A stretch of DNA of 35,220 bases from an uncultured Bacteroidales bacterium (GCA_905235135.1 CAJOKR010000045.1:1-35220), one strand, 5' to 3'; counted from the stretch's first letter, positions 15,547 through 23,626 are shown. The notes: generated by a model not told the origin, from the sequence alone. Made by a program: numbers and translations.

Positions 15547-16653
15547 ATGAAATATATAGATAGAATTTTGAGTTTGGTGGTTTGTGTGATGATGGTGTCG
15601 TGGGTTGGGGCACAGAACTGCCATATCAGCGGGCGAGTGGCCGTGCCTGGGTTGCAGGGCAAGAATATCGCCGTGATGAATATGAACACCGGCAAATCGC
15701 TGGCAACCACGAAGATTACGGACAGTACCTTCTCCTTCGACATTGAGGTGGCTGAACCGTTCGTGGGTATGTTGAAGACGGAACCCCAATATCCCGCTAA
15801 TGCCAACAGTTACTATTATCTGCGCATTATCGGCGAACCGGGCAACATCTACGCCGACTTGGTGACGGATTCACTGTCGGGCACTCCGTTGAACGACCAA
15901 CTCTATCAGTTTTTGCAAGAATCGCATTACGAAGTGAGTGTCATCAATGCGTTATACCATCAGCTCAACGAGAGTGTTAATACACCTAAAAATGAACGGG
16001 ATGATCTGAACAATAAGATTGAAAAACGTTTGGGAAGCCTCTTCTCCATGATTCAGGAGACCTACCAGCTGAACAAGTCAAATGCCTTAGGTGCTATCGT
16101 GATGGAAGATTACCTGACGTATGATGATCCCGGCTATGAAAAAGTGATGACGATGTTGGAAGGGGCAGCGCCGGTGGTTACCACATACCAGCCTTTGCAG
16201 ACGAAACTCGCGAAGATGGAGAAATTGAGCCATACCGCCCCCGGACAACATTACATCGACCTCACGCTGACGGATTATAAGACGGGAAAAAACATCAAGC
16301 TCAGCAAGGTGATTGACGGCAAAGTCGCGCTCATCGACTTTTGGGCCTCTTGGTGCGGACCATGCCGCCGCGAGATTCCCAACATCAAGAAAATCCACGA
16401 AAAATACGGTGGAAAGGACTTTGTAGTGGTCGGCCTCAATGTGTGGGATAAGACCGAAAATCAGACCAAGGCCATCAACGATATGGGGATGACCTGGACG
16501 CAGATCACCGATTTCACGCGCAAGGCCACCGACACTTACGGTGTGGACGGCATCCCGCAGATTATGCTCATCGGCAAGGATGGTATCATCATTGCCCGTG
16601 ATTTGCGCGGCGAGGAGATTGAGAAGGCGGTGAAAAAGGCATTAGGAAAATAA
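15547..16653 (+). CDS. DUF4369-thioredoxin (TlpA/ResA-like) protein
   Basis: Periplasmic or surface thiol-disulfide protein. The signal peptide is about residues 1-22 (ILSLVVCVMMVSWVGA). The DUF4369 beta domain (about 24-130, starting CHISGRVAVPGLQGKNI) and a helical linker precede a TlpA-like thioredoxin domain (about 235-368) with active site WASWCGPCRREIP and the cis-Pro loop DGIPQIMLIGKDG. Both cysteines are present, so it can be redox active. Such proteins are numerous in Bacteroidales and may serve cytochrome maturation or oxidative stress, but the substrate is unknown. Cys 24, right after the predicted signal, is preceded by GAQN, which is a poor lipobox, so lipidation is doubtful. dapB follows after five bases. 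Confidence 0.92.
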   Translation: MKYIDRILSLVVCVMMVSWVGAQNCHISGRVAVPGLQGKNIAVMNMNTGKSLATTKITDSTFSFDIEVAEPFVGMLKTEPQYPANANSYYYLRIIGEPGNIYADLVTDSLSGTPLNDQLYQFLQESHYEVSVINALYHQLNESVNTPKNERDDLNNKIEKRLGSLFSMIQETYQLNKSNALGAIVMEDYLTYDDPGYEKVMTMLEGAAPVVTTYQPLQTKLAKMEKLSHTAPGQHYIDLTLTDYKTGKNIKLSKVIDGKVALIDFWASWCGPCRREIPNIKKIHEKYGGKDFVVVGLNVWDKTENQTKAINDMGMTWTQITDFTRKATDTYGVDGIPQIMLIGKDGIIIARDLRGEEIEKAVKKALGK

Positions 16654-16658
16654 GAATT

Positions 16659-17381
16659 ATGAACGTCGCAATATTAGGATACGGAAAAATGGGGCACATC
16701 GTGGAACGGGTGCTCCGTGAGCGGAACCACGAGGTGGTAGCCGTCATCGACAATCTGGATGACTGGCAAACCCATGCTGAGGACTTCCGGAAGGCGGAGG
16801 TGGCCATCGACTTTTCGGAGCCGTCAGCGGCAGTGCCGAACATGCTCCGCGCATTCGAGGCGAAAGTCCCGATTGTGGTCGGTACCACTGGCTGGCTCGA
16901 CCGCCTCGAAGAGATCCGTCAGGCGTGCGCCGCGCACGAAGGCCGTCTCGTCTATGGATCCAACTTCAGCATCGGGGTCAATATCTTCTTCAAAGTCAAC
17001 CAGTTGCTGGCAAAGCTGATGGATTCGCAACCCCGTTATACGGCCGCTGTGGAGGAAACGCACCATATCCACAAGAAAGATGCGCCGAGCGGGACAGCCA
17101 TCCATATTGCGCAGGACATCCTGAGCGAGGTGAAGGCATTGCAGGAGTGGAAGCTCACCCCTTGCGACCACACCCGCGTGGTGCTGCCTGTGACGGCCAT
17201 CCGCGAGGACGAGGTTCCCGGAACGCATGTCGTGACTTGGGAGTCCCCCGAAGACACTATTGAAATTCGCCATACCGCCCACGGCCGCGAAGGCTTCGCC
17301 CTCGGTGCGGTTCATGCCGCCGAATGGATTGTTTCGCAACCTACAGGGGTGTATCCGTTTGAGCGAACGTTGACCTTTTGA
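16659..17381 (+). CDS. dapB: 4-hydroxy-tetrahydrodipicolinate reductase
   Basis: NAD(P)H-dependent enzyme of the diaminopimelate/lysine pathway, which supplies both lysine and peptidoglycan cross-links. The 240 residues have the dinucleotide-binding GYGKMGHIVERVL at the N-terminus, FSEPSAAVPN, VVGTTGW and the family signature EETHHIHKKDAPSGTA with the catalytic His pair and Lys. The C-terminal part has TAHGREGFALGAVHAAEWI. Length is slightly below the usual 265-270 residues, as in other Bacteroidetes DapB proteins. It follows the thioredoxin gene by five bases and is probably cotranscribed. The reading frame is intact. Confidence 0.96.
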   Translation: MNVAILGYGKMGHIVERVLRERNHEVVAVIDNLDDWQTHAEDFRKAEVAIDFSEPSAAVPNMLRAFEAKVPIVVGTTGWLDRLEEIRQACAAHEGRLVYGSNFSIGVNIFFKVNQLLAKLMDSQPRYTAAVEETHHIHKKDAPSGTAIHIAQDILSEVKALQEWKLTPCDHTRVVLPVTAIREDEVPGTHVVTWESPEDTIEIRHTAHGREGFALGAVHAAEWIVSQPTGVYPFERTLTF

Positions 17382-17440
17382 CCCCTAGGTTGTCACTTGT
17401 CGGGCCTGCAACCATCTTGAAAGTAGTTCTATATCATTTA

Positions 17441-17506
17441 ATAACCTATTAACCGAATAACCGCGTAACCCATAAACCATAAACCTTAAACCATAAACTT
17501 TAAACC
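17441..17506. repeat. AAACC-type heptamer tract before lepB
   Basis: From 17471 five exact 7-base units follow each other: CATAAAC, CATAAAC, CTTAAAC, CATAAAC, TTTAAAC. Looser units with AACC continue upstream to about 17441. The tract ends five bases before the lepB ATG at 17511. On the other strand it reads as GGTTTAA/GGTTTAT, the same motif as the array at 31479-31569. Confidence 0.75.
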
Positions 17507-17510
17507 AAAC

Positions 17511-19148
17511 ATGTTCATATCCAAAACCGCATTAATCATCATCCTCATCATCTCCTTTCTCGGCTGGCAAGTCGGGATGTGGGGCATTTTCAAGAAAGCC
17601 GGCCTCAAGCCGTGGCTGTCGCTGATTCCGTTCTACAACATCTGGCTGTGGATCAAGGTCGTCATCGGGCGGAAATGGTGGTGGATGCTGCTGTTTCTGA
17701 TCCCCTATCTCGGCATTTTCATGTTCTACTACATGGTGTGGGAAACCATCCGGCAGTTCAACAAATACAGCTATGTGCCGCTGATTTTGGGCACGATGTT
17801 CTTCCCGTTTTATCTGCCGTGGTTAGGTTTCTCTCCGAAGGAGCACTATGTCACGCCGGAGAATTTAGAGCGTCCGAAGAAGACCTCGGCCCGTTCGTGG
17901 GGCGATGCGCTGATTTTCGCAGTGGCGGCAGCTTACATCATCCGCGCCTGCTGGTTTGAGCTCTACACGATTCCGACTTCCTCCATGGAAAGCTCCCTGA
18001 TGATTGGCGACTTCCTGTCCGTCAGCAAGATTGCCTACGGAGTGCGGGCTCCCCAGACACCCGTGGCCGTGCCGTTTATTCACAACAAGCTGCCGAAGAC
18101 CGAGATCAAGTCCTATTCGGAGATTATCAAGCTGCCCTACATGCGTTCAAAAGCCCTCAAGCCGGTGAAGCGCAATGACGTGGTCGTCTTCAACTATCCG
18201 GACGGTGATACTGTGGTGGTGGAGCGGCAGGCTGAGAGCTATTACGCCATCGTGCGCGAGTTTGAGACCATGCTCAACCCGAATGCTACCGAAGTCGAGA
18301 AAAACAACCTTTTCCGCCGTTATCCGCCCGAATACATCCAACAGATCCGGATGAAGTACCCCGGTGCTTATACGCCTGGAAAGGGTAGGGCAGCGGTCTG
18401 GCAGGAATACCGGGTGATTGACCGTCCGGTGGACAAGCGCGAAAACTACGTAAAACGCTGTATCGGCACCCCTGGCGACAAGCTCGAGGTTCGGGACTGC
18501 CAGGTCTATATTAACGGGCAGAAGGCCCAGAATCCCGACCGGCTGCAGTTCATGTACATCGTCTCCCATCCCTCGGGGCTGCAACTCACCAAGAAAGAGC
18601 GTAAAAACTTGGATATCAACGAAGAGGACATGCAGCAGATCGACATCAACCACTTCGTGTTCCGGTTGAATGCCGAGCAGAAGAATCTCATCGAAAAGAA
18701 GGGTTACGACGTGCAAATGTGGAAGGATGACGATGGCGAGTACGACCCCGACATCTTCCCGCACGACAGCAACTACAAGTGGAACAAGGACTTCTTCGGT
18801 CCGATCACCATCCCGCAGAAGGGTATGGCGGTGGAGATTACGCCCGAGAACATCGCCCTTTACGAGAAAGTCATCCACAACTACGAAGGTCACGACGTGC
18901 AGGTGCAGGACGGCAAAGTGCTCATCGACGGGCAGGTGGCCACGAACTACACCTTCGCGATGGATTACTACTTCATGATGGGTGACAACCGTCACAACTC
19001 CGCCGACTCCCGTTTCTGGGGTTTCGTGCCGGAGGACCACATCGTGGGCAAGGCCTCCATCGTTTGGCTCTCCATCGACAAGTTCAAGACTTGGAGCGAC
19101 AAGGGCAAAGTGCGTTGGAAGAGGATGTTCAAGAAGATTAGACTGTAG
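17511..19148 (+). CDS. lepB: Signal peptidase I with N-terminal DUF5684 membrane domain
   Basis: Inner-membrane protease that removes signal peptides from exported proteins. The 545 residues are nearly twice the size of a minimal enzyme. An N-terminal DUF5684-like region (residues 1-110, several membrane segments with GLKPWLSLIPFYNIWLWIK) is fused to the S26 peptidase. Catalytic Ser157 lies in IPTSSMESSL and the general-base Lys is about residue 315 in VKRCIGTPGD. The conserved MMGDNRHNSADSRFWGFV box is near residue 485. Two long insertions (about 180-280 and 340-440) separate the boxes; such enlarged enzymes are usual in Bacteroidetes. The stop TAG lies inside a 28-bp palindrome. Confidence 0.95.
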   Translation: MFISKTALIIILIISFLGWQVGMWGIFKKAGLKPWLSLIPFYNIWLWIKVVIGRKWWWMLLFLIPYLGIFMFYYMVWETIRQFNKYSYVPLILGTMFFPFYLPWLGFSPKEHYVTPENLERPKKTSARSWGDALIFAVAAAYIIRACWFELYTIPTSSMESSLMIGDFLSVSKIAYGVRAPQTPVAVPFIHNKLPKTEIKSYSEIIKLPYMRSKALKPVKRNDVVVFNYPDGDTVVVERQAESYYAIVREFETMLNPNATEVEKNNLFRRYPPEYIQQIRMKYPGAYTPGKGRAAVWQEYRVIDRPVDKRENYVKRCIGTPGDKLEVRDCQVYINGQKAQNPDRLQFMYIVSHPSGLQLTKKERKNLDINEEDMQQIDINHFVFRLNAEQKNLIEKKGYDVQMWKDDDGEYDPDIFPHDSNYKWNKDFFGPITIPQKGMAVEITPENIALYEKVIHNYEGHDVQVQDGKVLIDGQVATNYTFAMDYYFMMGDNRHNSADSRFWGFVPEDHIVGKASIVWLSIDKFKTWSDKGKVRWKRMFKKIRL

Positions 19149-19172
19149 AGACGTGTCATGACGCGTCTCTAC
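19145..19172. repeat. 28-bp palindrome, GTAGAGACG family (copy 1)
   Basis: GTAGAGACG and CGTCTCTAC flank TGTCATGACG, which is itself nearly palindromic. All 14 pairs form, one of them G-T. The lepB stop codon TAG is bases 2-4 of the element. No T-run follows. Confidence 0.75.
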
Positions 19173-19202
19173 GGAAGACATCAAATAATTTTGTATTTTT
19201 GC

Positions 19203-19239
19203 ACCGCTGTTCTGCTGAAAGTCAGGGCAGCGGTTTTTT
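19203..19239 (+). terminator. Terminator downstream of lepB
   Basis: ACCGCTG (19203-19209) and CAGCGGT (19228-19234) form a 7-bp stem with an 18-base loop that holds a further CTG/CAG pair. A T-run follows at once. A TATTTTTG box (19194-19201) lies just before it, so a transcript starting near 19208 would lack most of the 5' arm and could pass through. Confidence 0.6.
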
Positions 19240-19264
19240 ATTGGAAAGAAAGCGAGTTTTCGCT

Positions 19265-19436
19265 TATCCGTCTCGGTGAACCTGGACCGTTTAGAGTTAG
19301 TACGGATATCGGAAATCAAGCTTGCCTATTGAGTATGTATTGCCAAATAGGTGGGGCTTGTTCTTCAGTATCTTACAAATGGGGAAGTCTAGGCCCTACC
19401 GGGAGGATGCTGTCGGATTTAGGCTCCACTTTTTTG
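19265..19436 (+). ncRNA. Possible 6S-like structured small RNA
   Basis: This is the gap between lepB and tRNA-Val. No credible protein is coded here. The two ends can pair over a long distance: GTGAACCTGGACCG (19276-19289) with CGGATTTAGGCTCCAC (19414-19429), with bulges and G-U pairs, directly followed by six T (19430-19435). Inside, CAAGC (19317-19321) pairs with GCTTG (19356-19360) and CCTATT (19325-19330) with AATAGG (19346-19351). A rod of about 170 bases with joined ends and a terminal T-run is the shape of 6S RNA. A TATTTTTG promoter box at 19194-19201 could drive it. The pairing was found by eye; no covariance model was run. Confidence 0.4.
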
Positions 19437-19528
19437 TATGATGTTATCACCATTGAATCTGTCTGTGGCTGGAACTGGATAAACCTGCATTTAAGAGGGA
19501 AAAAATGTTAGTCCATTTGTTAGTCCAA

Positions 19529-19563
19529 CAAAAAAAGCACTCACAAAATTCTTTGTAAGTGCT
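19529..19563 (-). terminator. Terminator of tRNA-Val
   Basis: AGCACT-C-ACAAA (19536-19547) pairs with TTTGT-A-AGTGCT (19552-19563), with one mismatch and a 4-base loop. On the minus strand a run of T follows (A-run 19529-19536). Confidence 0.8.
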
Positions 19564-19575
19564 TGATTTTTAGTG

Positions 19576-19650
19576 TGGGAACTACTAGATTCGAACTAGT
19601 GACCCTCTGCTTGTAAGGCAGATGCTCTAAACCAACTGAGCTAAGCTCCC
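19576..19650 (-). tRNA. tRNA-Val (anticodon TAC)
   Basis: A 75-base cloverleaf on the minus strand. The acceptor GGGAGCT pairs with AGTTCCC (one G-T) and the discriminator is A. The anticodon loop is CTTACAA between TCTGC and GCAGA; the T arm has AGTTCGAATCT. CCA is not encoded. A minus-strand TATTTTTG (19667-19674) lies 16 bases upstream as the -7 element. Confidence 0.95.
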
Positions 19651-19666
19651 TGTCAAAATGACGGTG

Positions 19667-19674
19667 CAAAAATA
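19667..19674 (-). promoter_or_regulatory. -7 element of the tRNA-Val promoter
   Basis: TATTTTTG on the minus strand, 16 bases before the mature 5' end. No clear -33 box. Confidence 0.5.
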
Positions 19675-19737
19675 CACTTTTTTCCGTTATATTCGAGCAT
19701 TTCCGGTAAAAAACGGAAACGGCTGTCAGTGAGCCGT

Positions 19738-20316
19738 TTAGAAGATTACGCCGAGGGTGATTCCCGCGAATTGCGGCTTGCGGCCCGGCTTGTTTTTGAA
19801 GAAATGCTGGAACGAATAGCGATAATCCGCGCCGACGGTGATGAACCCGAACCGGAAGTCGAAACCGGCGGTGAGCAACACCCACTGGCTCTCGATGTTG
19901 TTTTTGTCGTAACCTAAGATGTTCTCCGTCACCTTCAGCAGCGGCTCGTAAAGGATGCCCACCTGCGGCATGAAGGAGATTTTCTTTGCAATCGGCACGT
20001 CACCCACGGCCTTGACGGGGATGACCAGATAACGGGTCTCCACCAAGTCGTTGATGGTTTCGCCATTGTGCAAGTTGACCTCATATCTGCCCTTAAAGTA
20101 CTGATACCCAAGGCCGATTTCGCCATAGACATACTTGCCCGCACGGAAATAGAGCCCGAAATGCGGCGTACGAACGTTGGAGAGGTAATCCTCATACGAA
20201 TAGGCTCGCACTAACGGGATTTGCGTGGAAACCCTGAAGCCTAACTGGTACCAGTTTTGGGCTCCAGCCGCCATCGCCGCAATCAGCATTGCGGTTATTA
20301 TGATACATCTCTTCAT
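19738..20316 (-). CDS. Outer-membrane beta-barrel protein (porin-like family)
   Basis: A 192-residue exported protein. The signal peptide MKRCIIITAMLIAAMAAGA is followed by QNWYQLGFRV, then alternating amphipathic strands with many aromatic residues (YVYGEIGLGYQYFKGRYEV, WVLLTAGFDFRFGFITVGADYRYSFQHFF) and a C-terminal strand ending GITLGVIF, as expected of a small outer-membrane barrel. Eight or so strands fit the length. GTG codons lie upstream in frame; the ATG at 20316 gives the proper signal peptide. It lies 12 bases after pth, the gap being a 7-base repeat tract. Function unknown; the family name (outer membrane beta-barrel) is from pattern, not a specific match. Confidence 0.8.
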   Translation of the reverse strand: MKRCIIITAMLIAAMAAGAQNWYQLGFRVSTQIPLVRAYSYEDYLSNVRTPHFGLYFRAGKYVYGEIGLGYQYFKGRYEVNLHNGETINDLVETRYLVIPVKAVGDVPIAKKISFMPQVGILYEPLLKVTENILGYDKNNIESQWVLLTAGFDFRFGFITVGADYRYSFQHFFKNKPGRKPQFAGITLGVIF

Positions 20317-20349
20317 CACTGTCACTGTTTACTGTTCACTGCTCTCTGC
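20316..20349. repeat. CACTGT heptamer tract at the pth/barrel gene junction
   Basis: From 20322: TCACTGT, TTACTGT, TCACTGC, TCTCTGC in exact 7-base steps, preceded by a 6-base TCACTG. It covers the start codon of the barrel gene, the pth stop and the last codons of pth. Confidence 0.65.
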
Positions 20350-20946
20350 CAACTCTTTCGCCCGCTCCGCCTCTTTGGTGTTGAACTGGTTCATCGTCAT
20401 CTGCATGCCTACGGTAACAAAGGATTTCACCGCGCTGACGGCCCGCTCGATGCAGGGTTCCACCAGCTTGAGCTCCTCACTGGAGAAGCGGCTGAGCACG
20501 TAATTAACCTGGTAGCCTTGGGCGTAGTCCTTGCCGATGCCGCAGCGCATACGCGGGATATCGGTGCGGCCCAAGGTCTCAATGATGTTGCCGATGCCGT
20601 TGTGCGTGCCACCGCCGCCCTTAGGCTTCAGTTTGAAGATACCCAACGGGAGGTCGATGTCGTCGTAAATCACCAAACAGTGATCCACGGAGACGTTTTC
20701 CTCTGCCAACCAGTGCTTTACGGCTTTACCACTGAGGTTCATATAGGTGGTGGGCATCAGGATGACGAGCTCGCGACCTTTGTAGTTGGCGCGGGCCACG
20801 TAAGCAAGCCGGTCGTTCTTGAATTCCGCCTTGAAGGCTTTCGCCACGGCGTTGGCCACCTCAAAACCGTAATTGTGGCGCGTGCCGGCATATTGCTGCT
20901 CAGCATTGCCCAGTCCTACAATCAGATAGCGTTTTTCATTCTCCAT
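20329..20946 (-). CDS. pth: Peptidyl-tRNA hydrolase
   Basis: Cleaves peptidyl-tRNA released from stalled ribosomes. The 205-residue protein starts MENEKRYLIVGLGNAEQQYAGTRHN, with the catalytic His in GTRHNYGF and the substrate-binding Asn. MPTTYMNLSGKAV and VIYDDIDLPLG (catalytic Asp) are intact, as is KGGGGTHNGIGNIIETLGR. It overlaps the 3' end of rsmD by 11 bases, so both are translated from one message. The last codons (ESSEQ) fall within a 7-base repeat, so the C-terminus may have been altered by it. Confidence 0.96.
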   Translation of the reverse strand: MENEKRYLIVGLGNAEQQYAGTRHNYGFEVANAVAKAFKAEFKNDRLAYVARANYKGRELVILMPTTYMNLSGKAVKHWLAEENVSVDHCLVIYDDIDLPLGIFKLKPKGGGGTHNGIGNIIETLGRTDIPRMRCGIGKDYAQGYQVNYVLSRFSSEELKLVEPCIERAVSAVKSFVTVGMQMTMNQFNTKEAERAKELAESSEQ

Positions 20947-21505
20947 CTTCAGCCTCGCTTTCTTCGGTCATATTCACAAAAAAGGAAAAATGCAGCTTCC
21001 CGTATCGACGGTGGTCGTAAAACTTCGGATGCCCGGAAAAATCGTGCTTGCCCGAATGCTCCATCACCAACCAACCGTCAGGAAGTAACAGGTTGTGTTC
21101 GAATACGTTATCGATGATTTTCTCGATGTTCGGAAGGTCGTAGGGCGGGTCGGCAAAGATGATGTTGAACTGCTGCCGACATGAAGCGGTGTAGGCAAAG
21201 GCATCCTGCCGGATCACCGTCACCTGGTCGTTATAGTGCAGCTGGTCAACGGTTTTCTGTATAAACTTGGTACACAGCAGGTTCTCGTCAACAGCCACCA
21301 CCGAAATCGCGTCGCGGGAGGCAAATTCGTAAGTGATATTACCCGTGCCGGCAAAAAGGTCTAGCACCCGAACATTGTCCAAGTAAAAGTAGTTGTTGAG
21401 GATGTTGAAGAGGCTCTCCTTGCCCATGTCCATGGTCGGGCGCACCGGCAGGTTTGTGGGCGCGACAATGTGCCGGCCCCGGTTTTTTCCACTGATAATT
21501 CGCAT
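20936..21505 (-). CDS. rsmD: 16S rRNA (guanine966-N2)-methyltransferase RsmD
   Basis: Methylates G966 of 16S rRNA. The 189 residues begin MRIISGKNRGRHI, the family's N-terminal start. RPTMDMGKESLFNIL, the AdoMet-binding VLDLFAGTGNITYEFASR, and the catalytic ADPPYDLPNIE (DPPY) are present. The ATG at 21505 lies two bases after the DUF3822 stop. The same order, DUF3822 then rsmD, is usual in Bacteroidetes (context knowledge). Confidence 0.94.
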   Translation of the reverse strand: MRIISGKNRGRHIVAPTNLPVRPTMDMGKESLFNILNNYFYLDNVRVLDLFAGTGNITYEFASRDAISVVAVDENLLCTKFIQKTVDQLHYNDQVTVIRQDAFAYTASCRQQFNIIFADPPYDLPNIEKIIDNVFEHNLLLPDGWLVMEHSGKHDFSGHPKFYDHRRYGKLHFSFFVNMTEESEAEDGE

Positions 21506-21507
21506 GT

Positions 21508-22179
21508 TTACAGGATAACAGGGTTCAAGTTGCAGGTTTTGAGCAGCTGCGGCAGCTTCCGGTTCTCCTCCGCAAGGAATTGCAGATAGATGGCGGGCTG
21601 GCGCATGTTTTGCTGCCGGATGACGTTGAGAATGTGGTATAGCGTGTCTTCGGGCTCGGCCGGACGGAAACGGTTCATGAGCAGCACCTCCTCTTTTTGC
21701 ACCGCCACAATGTCTGTAAAACCGTCGTTAAGGGCGGCGATGAGGGCGGGCTGAGGGCCTTGACTGCAGAGGAAACGATAGAGCAATGTGGCCTCGGAAA
21801 CGGTCTGCTTGGGGTAAGAGAACTGTCCGAGGGTGTCGGCCTCGTTGCGGGTCAGGAAATAGACGGCGCGATAGGCTCCCACCTGGTCGGAGTAGGTGGC
21901 TCCGAGCTGGGAAATGTCGTACTGCAGGGCGAGGTATTCGCGGTCCTTGGCCGGGTCGTAAAGCTCTTCGGGCACGAGCATCGGAATATGCTGCGCAGCC
22001 ACCACGGTGACGGTCTCACCGAGGGGGAAGAAGAGCGGTGCCTGGATAGTGAGCAGATCACTTGAATTGTTCGGGAACGTCCGACAAATCAGCTTGCCGC
22101 CGTCGGGCTTATAAAACGAGAATCCATCCGGCGACATGCGGATGGATTCTCTTCCATATACTTGTATTGATGGGTTCAT
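21508..22179 (-). CDS. DUF3822 family protein
   Basis: A 223-residue protein of the DUF3822 family, Bacteroidetes-specific and usually beside rsmD. No signal peptide or membrane segment is seen, so it is probably cytosolic. The visible features are repeated beta-rich halves (SIRMSPDGFSFYKPDGGKL; ATLLYRFLCSQGPQPALIAALNDGFTDIVAVQKEEVLLMNRF), which suggest a two-lobed actin-like or PilM-like fold. That fold idea is weak and unproven. The upstream neighbour, 11 bases away, is a pilin-like membrane protein. Function unknown. Confidence 0.8.
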   Translation of the reverse strand: MNPSIQVYGRESIRMSPDGFSFYKPDGGKLICRTFPNNSSDLLTIQAPLFFPLGETVTVVAAQHIPMLVPEELYDPAKDREYLALQYDISQLGATYSDQVGAYRAVYFLTRNEADTLGQFSYPKQTVSEATLLYRFLCSQGPQPALIAALNDGFTDIVAVQKEEVLLMNRFRPAEPEDTLYHILNVIRQQNMRQPAIYLQFLAEENRKLPQLLKTCNLNPVIL

Positions 22180-22190
22180 CGGTAGGGGTT

Positions 22191-22871
22191 TTACTCCCAG
22201 CTGCCGGCCGTGCTGGCTTCGGTCAGGGAGCCCATGTAGATGCCCTCATATTGGGAACGGTACTGGGTCTCCTCGGAGAGGTTGTTGTAGAAAATCTTGT
22301 TCCAGAGGCGGGTCAGCGGACCAGCGTTCTCTGGGGTGATGGATTTGTCCATATTATAAAGCATGTCGTCCAAGCTCACGTCGATGCGATAGACGGGGAT
22401 GGTATAAGTCTTGCTGGAAAGGGAGTCGGTTTGAATCTCGTACTTTTTCTCCTTGTTGGAGAAGGGGATGTATTGGAAATGCTTGAAGTTCTCGGCAGGA
22501 ACCTTGTGGTCGATGTCCATAATCTTCTCTAGGGCAGGCACTTCGACGATTTCCTTGTGGATAAGGCCCAATTTGAAAGCCTCAGCCTCGCTCATCGTGT
22601 CGGGGAAGTTACCGACGTTCTTCTCAATTTGCACGGTGCCGTTGTTGACAAAATCCACCAGCTTGTCGATGTCATCAGCATAGACTTTGTGGACGTTCTT
22701 ATAGACGGCCTGGGCGCTGCGGATGGCCAGCAGGTTCTGCACGTTGGCCTCCTTGCGAAGTTCGTAAACGGTTTTGAATTTCTCGGGACGCATGATGCTG
22801 CGTGCGGCGAAAATGGCCAAAATGACCACCACAATTGCCAATAAGATAGCTATTAACTTTCTAATTTTCAT
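22191..22871 (-). CDS. Membrane-anchored protein with pilin-like N-terminal half
   Basis: A 226-residue protein not assigned to a named family. A short basic start (MKIRK) leads into one membrane helix (LIAILLAIVVVILAIFAARSI), then a helix with RKEANVQNLLAIRSAQAVYKNVHKVYADDIDKLVDFV. A hydrophobic N-terminal helix followed by IRxAQxxY and a Y-x-D-D-I-D-K-L segment is seen in type IV pilins and pseudopilins, but there is no prepilin peptidase site of the usual G/FxxxE form. The rest is soluble and periplasmic. It lies 11 bases upstream of DUF3822, as the first gene of the minus-strand operon that ends with the barrel gene. Conserved hypothetical; function unknown. Confidence 0.7.
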   Translation of the reverse strand: MKIRKLIAILLAIVVVILAIFAARSIMRPEKFKTVYELRKEANVQNLLAIRSAQAVYKNVHKVYADDIDKLVDFVNNGTVQIEKNVGNFPDTMSEAEAFKLGLIHKEIVEVPALEKIMDIDHKVPAENFKHFQYIPFSNKEKKYEIQTDSLSSKTYTIPVYRIDVSLDDMLYNMDKSITPENAGPLTRLWNKIFYNNLSEETQYRSQYEGIYMGSLTEASTAGSWE

Positions 22872-22919
22872 AACGTTATATAACTTTTTTGATTAATTTC
22901 CTATTTCTAAAAATATCCG

Positions 22920-22947
22920 CAAAAGTAGTAAAAAAAATGACTTCAAA
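22920..22947 (-). promoter_or_regulatory. Promoter of the pilin-like/DUF3822/rsmD/pth operon
   Basis: Minus-strand TACTTTTG (22920-22927) with TTTG (22944-22947) 16 bases upstream. The spacing is a little short, so the -33 element is uncertain. The leader is about 45 bases. Confidence 0.45.
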
Positions 22948-22987
22948 CTCGCTAACGGCAAAAATATTTTCAAATAGTGATTGTGAA

Positions 22988-23626
22988 TTAAAAAAGGATG
23001 CGGTGGATGCCGGGCTCGTAGTGGGTGGTGATGAGATTCTTAAAGCGTTGGTAATCAGATGGATTCTCTACAAAATCCACATTCTCGGTATCGACCAAAA
23101 GGATGGGAATCTGCTGGTTTTCACGAAAATAGGTAAGGTATTTTTCCTGGATGTCGGAGAGGTATTCCAAGGTGATGTCCTTCTCGAAGGAGCGGTTTCG
23201 CTTGGCGATCTGCCGGAGAAGCCGGTCGGGGGTGGTGTAGAGGTAGAGGATCAGGTCGGGTTTGGGCAGGTTGGTGGCGACGGCGTCGAAAACGTTACGG
23301 AAGAGCGCAAATTCGTCGGGGGCGAGGTTGTTTTTGGAGAAAAGCAGGCACTTGTCGATGAAGTAGTCGCCGAGGATGAAGTCGGTGAAGAGATCGCGGG
23401 CGGGGAGCATCGACTTGAGCTGCTGGTAGCGGTCCATCAGGAAGGTCATCTCCACGGGCAGGGCGTAGTGCTCGGGATCCTTGTAGAACTTTTCGAGGAA
23501 AGGGTTGTCGGCAAAGCGCTCCAACACCAGCTCGGCGTTGAAATCGCGCGCCAGCATGGTGCTCAGGGTGGTCTTGCCCGCCCCGATACTGCCCTCCACG
23601 ACAATATAGTTATATGGTACGTTCAT
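22988..23626 (-). CDS. Deoxynucleoside kinase
   Basis: Phosphorylates deoxynucleosides with ATP in the salvage pathway. The 212 residues carry the P-loop VEGSIGAGKTTLS (residues about 9-21), the substrate-binding ERFADNPFLEKFY and the lid-type RQIAKRNRSFE with several Arg. PDLILYLYTTPDRLL is the typical DRS-like region. Most similar in outline to the dGK/dAK class of Firmicutes and Bacteroidetes; the preferred base cannot be told. The ATG at 23626 is followed upstream by a 7-base repeat tract that separates it from folK, the gene transcribed before it on this strand. Confidence 0.93.
   Translation of the reverse strand: MNVPYNYIVVEGSIGAGKTTLSTMLARDFNAELVLERFADNPFLEKFYKDPEHYALPVEMTFLMDRYQQLKSMLPARDLFTDFILGDYFIDKCLLFSKNNLAPDEFALFRNVFDAVATNLPKPDLILYLYTTPDRLLRQIAKRNRSFEKDITLEYLSDIQEKYLTYFRENQQIPILLVDTENVDFVENPSDYQRFKNLITTHYEPGIHRILF

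Noticed and set aside
19158..19511. A 117-codon frame after lepB
   Set aside because: It runs through a terminator hairpin and the structured RNA region, and its composition resembles no protein family I know.
19508..19526. GTTAGTCCA direct repeat beside tRNA-Val as an attachment site
   Set aside because: The two copies are only 12 bases apart, do not match the tRNA 3' end, and no integrase is present.
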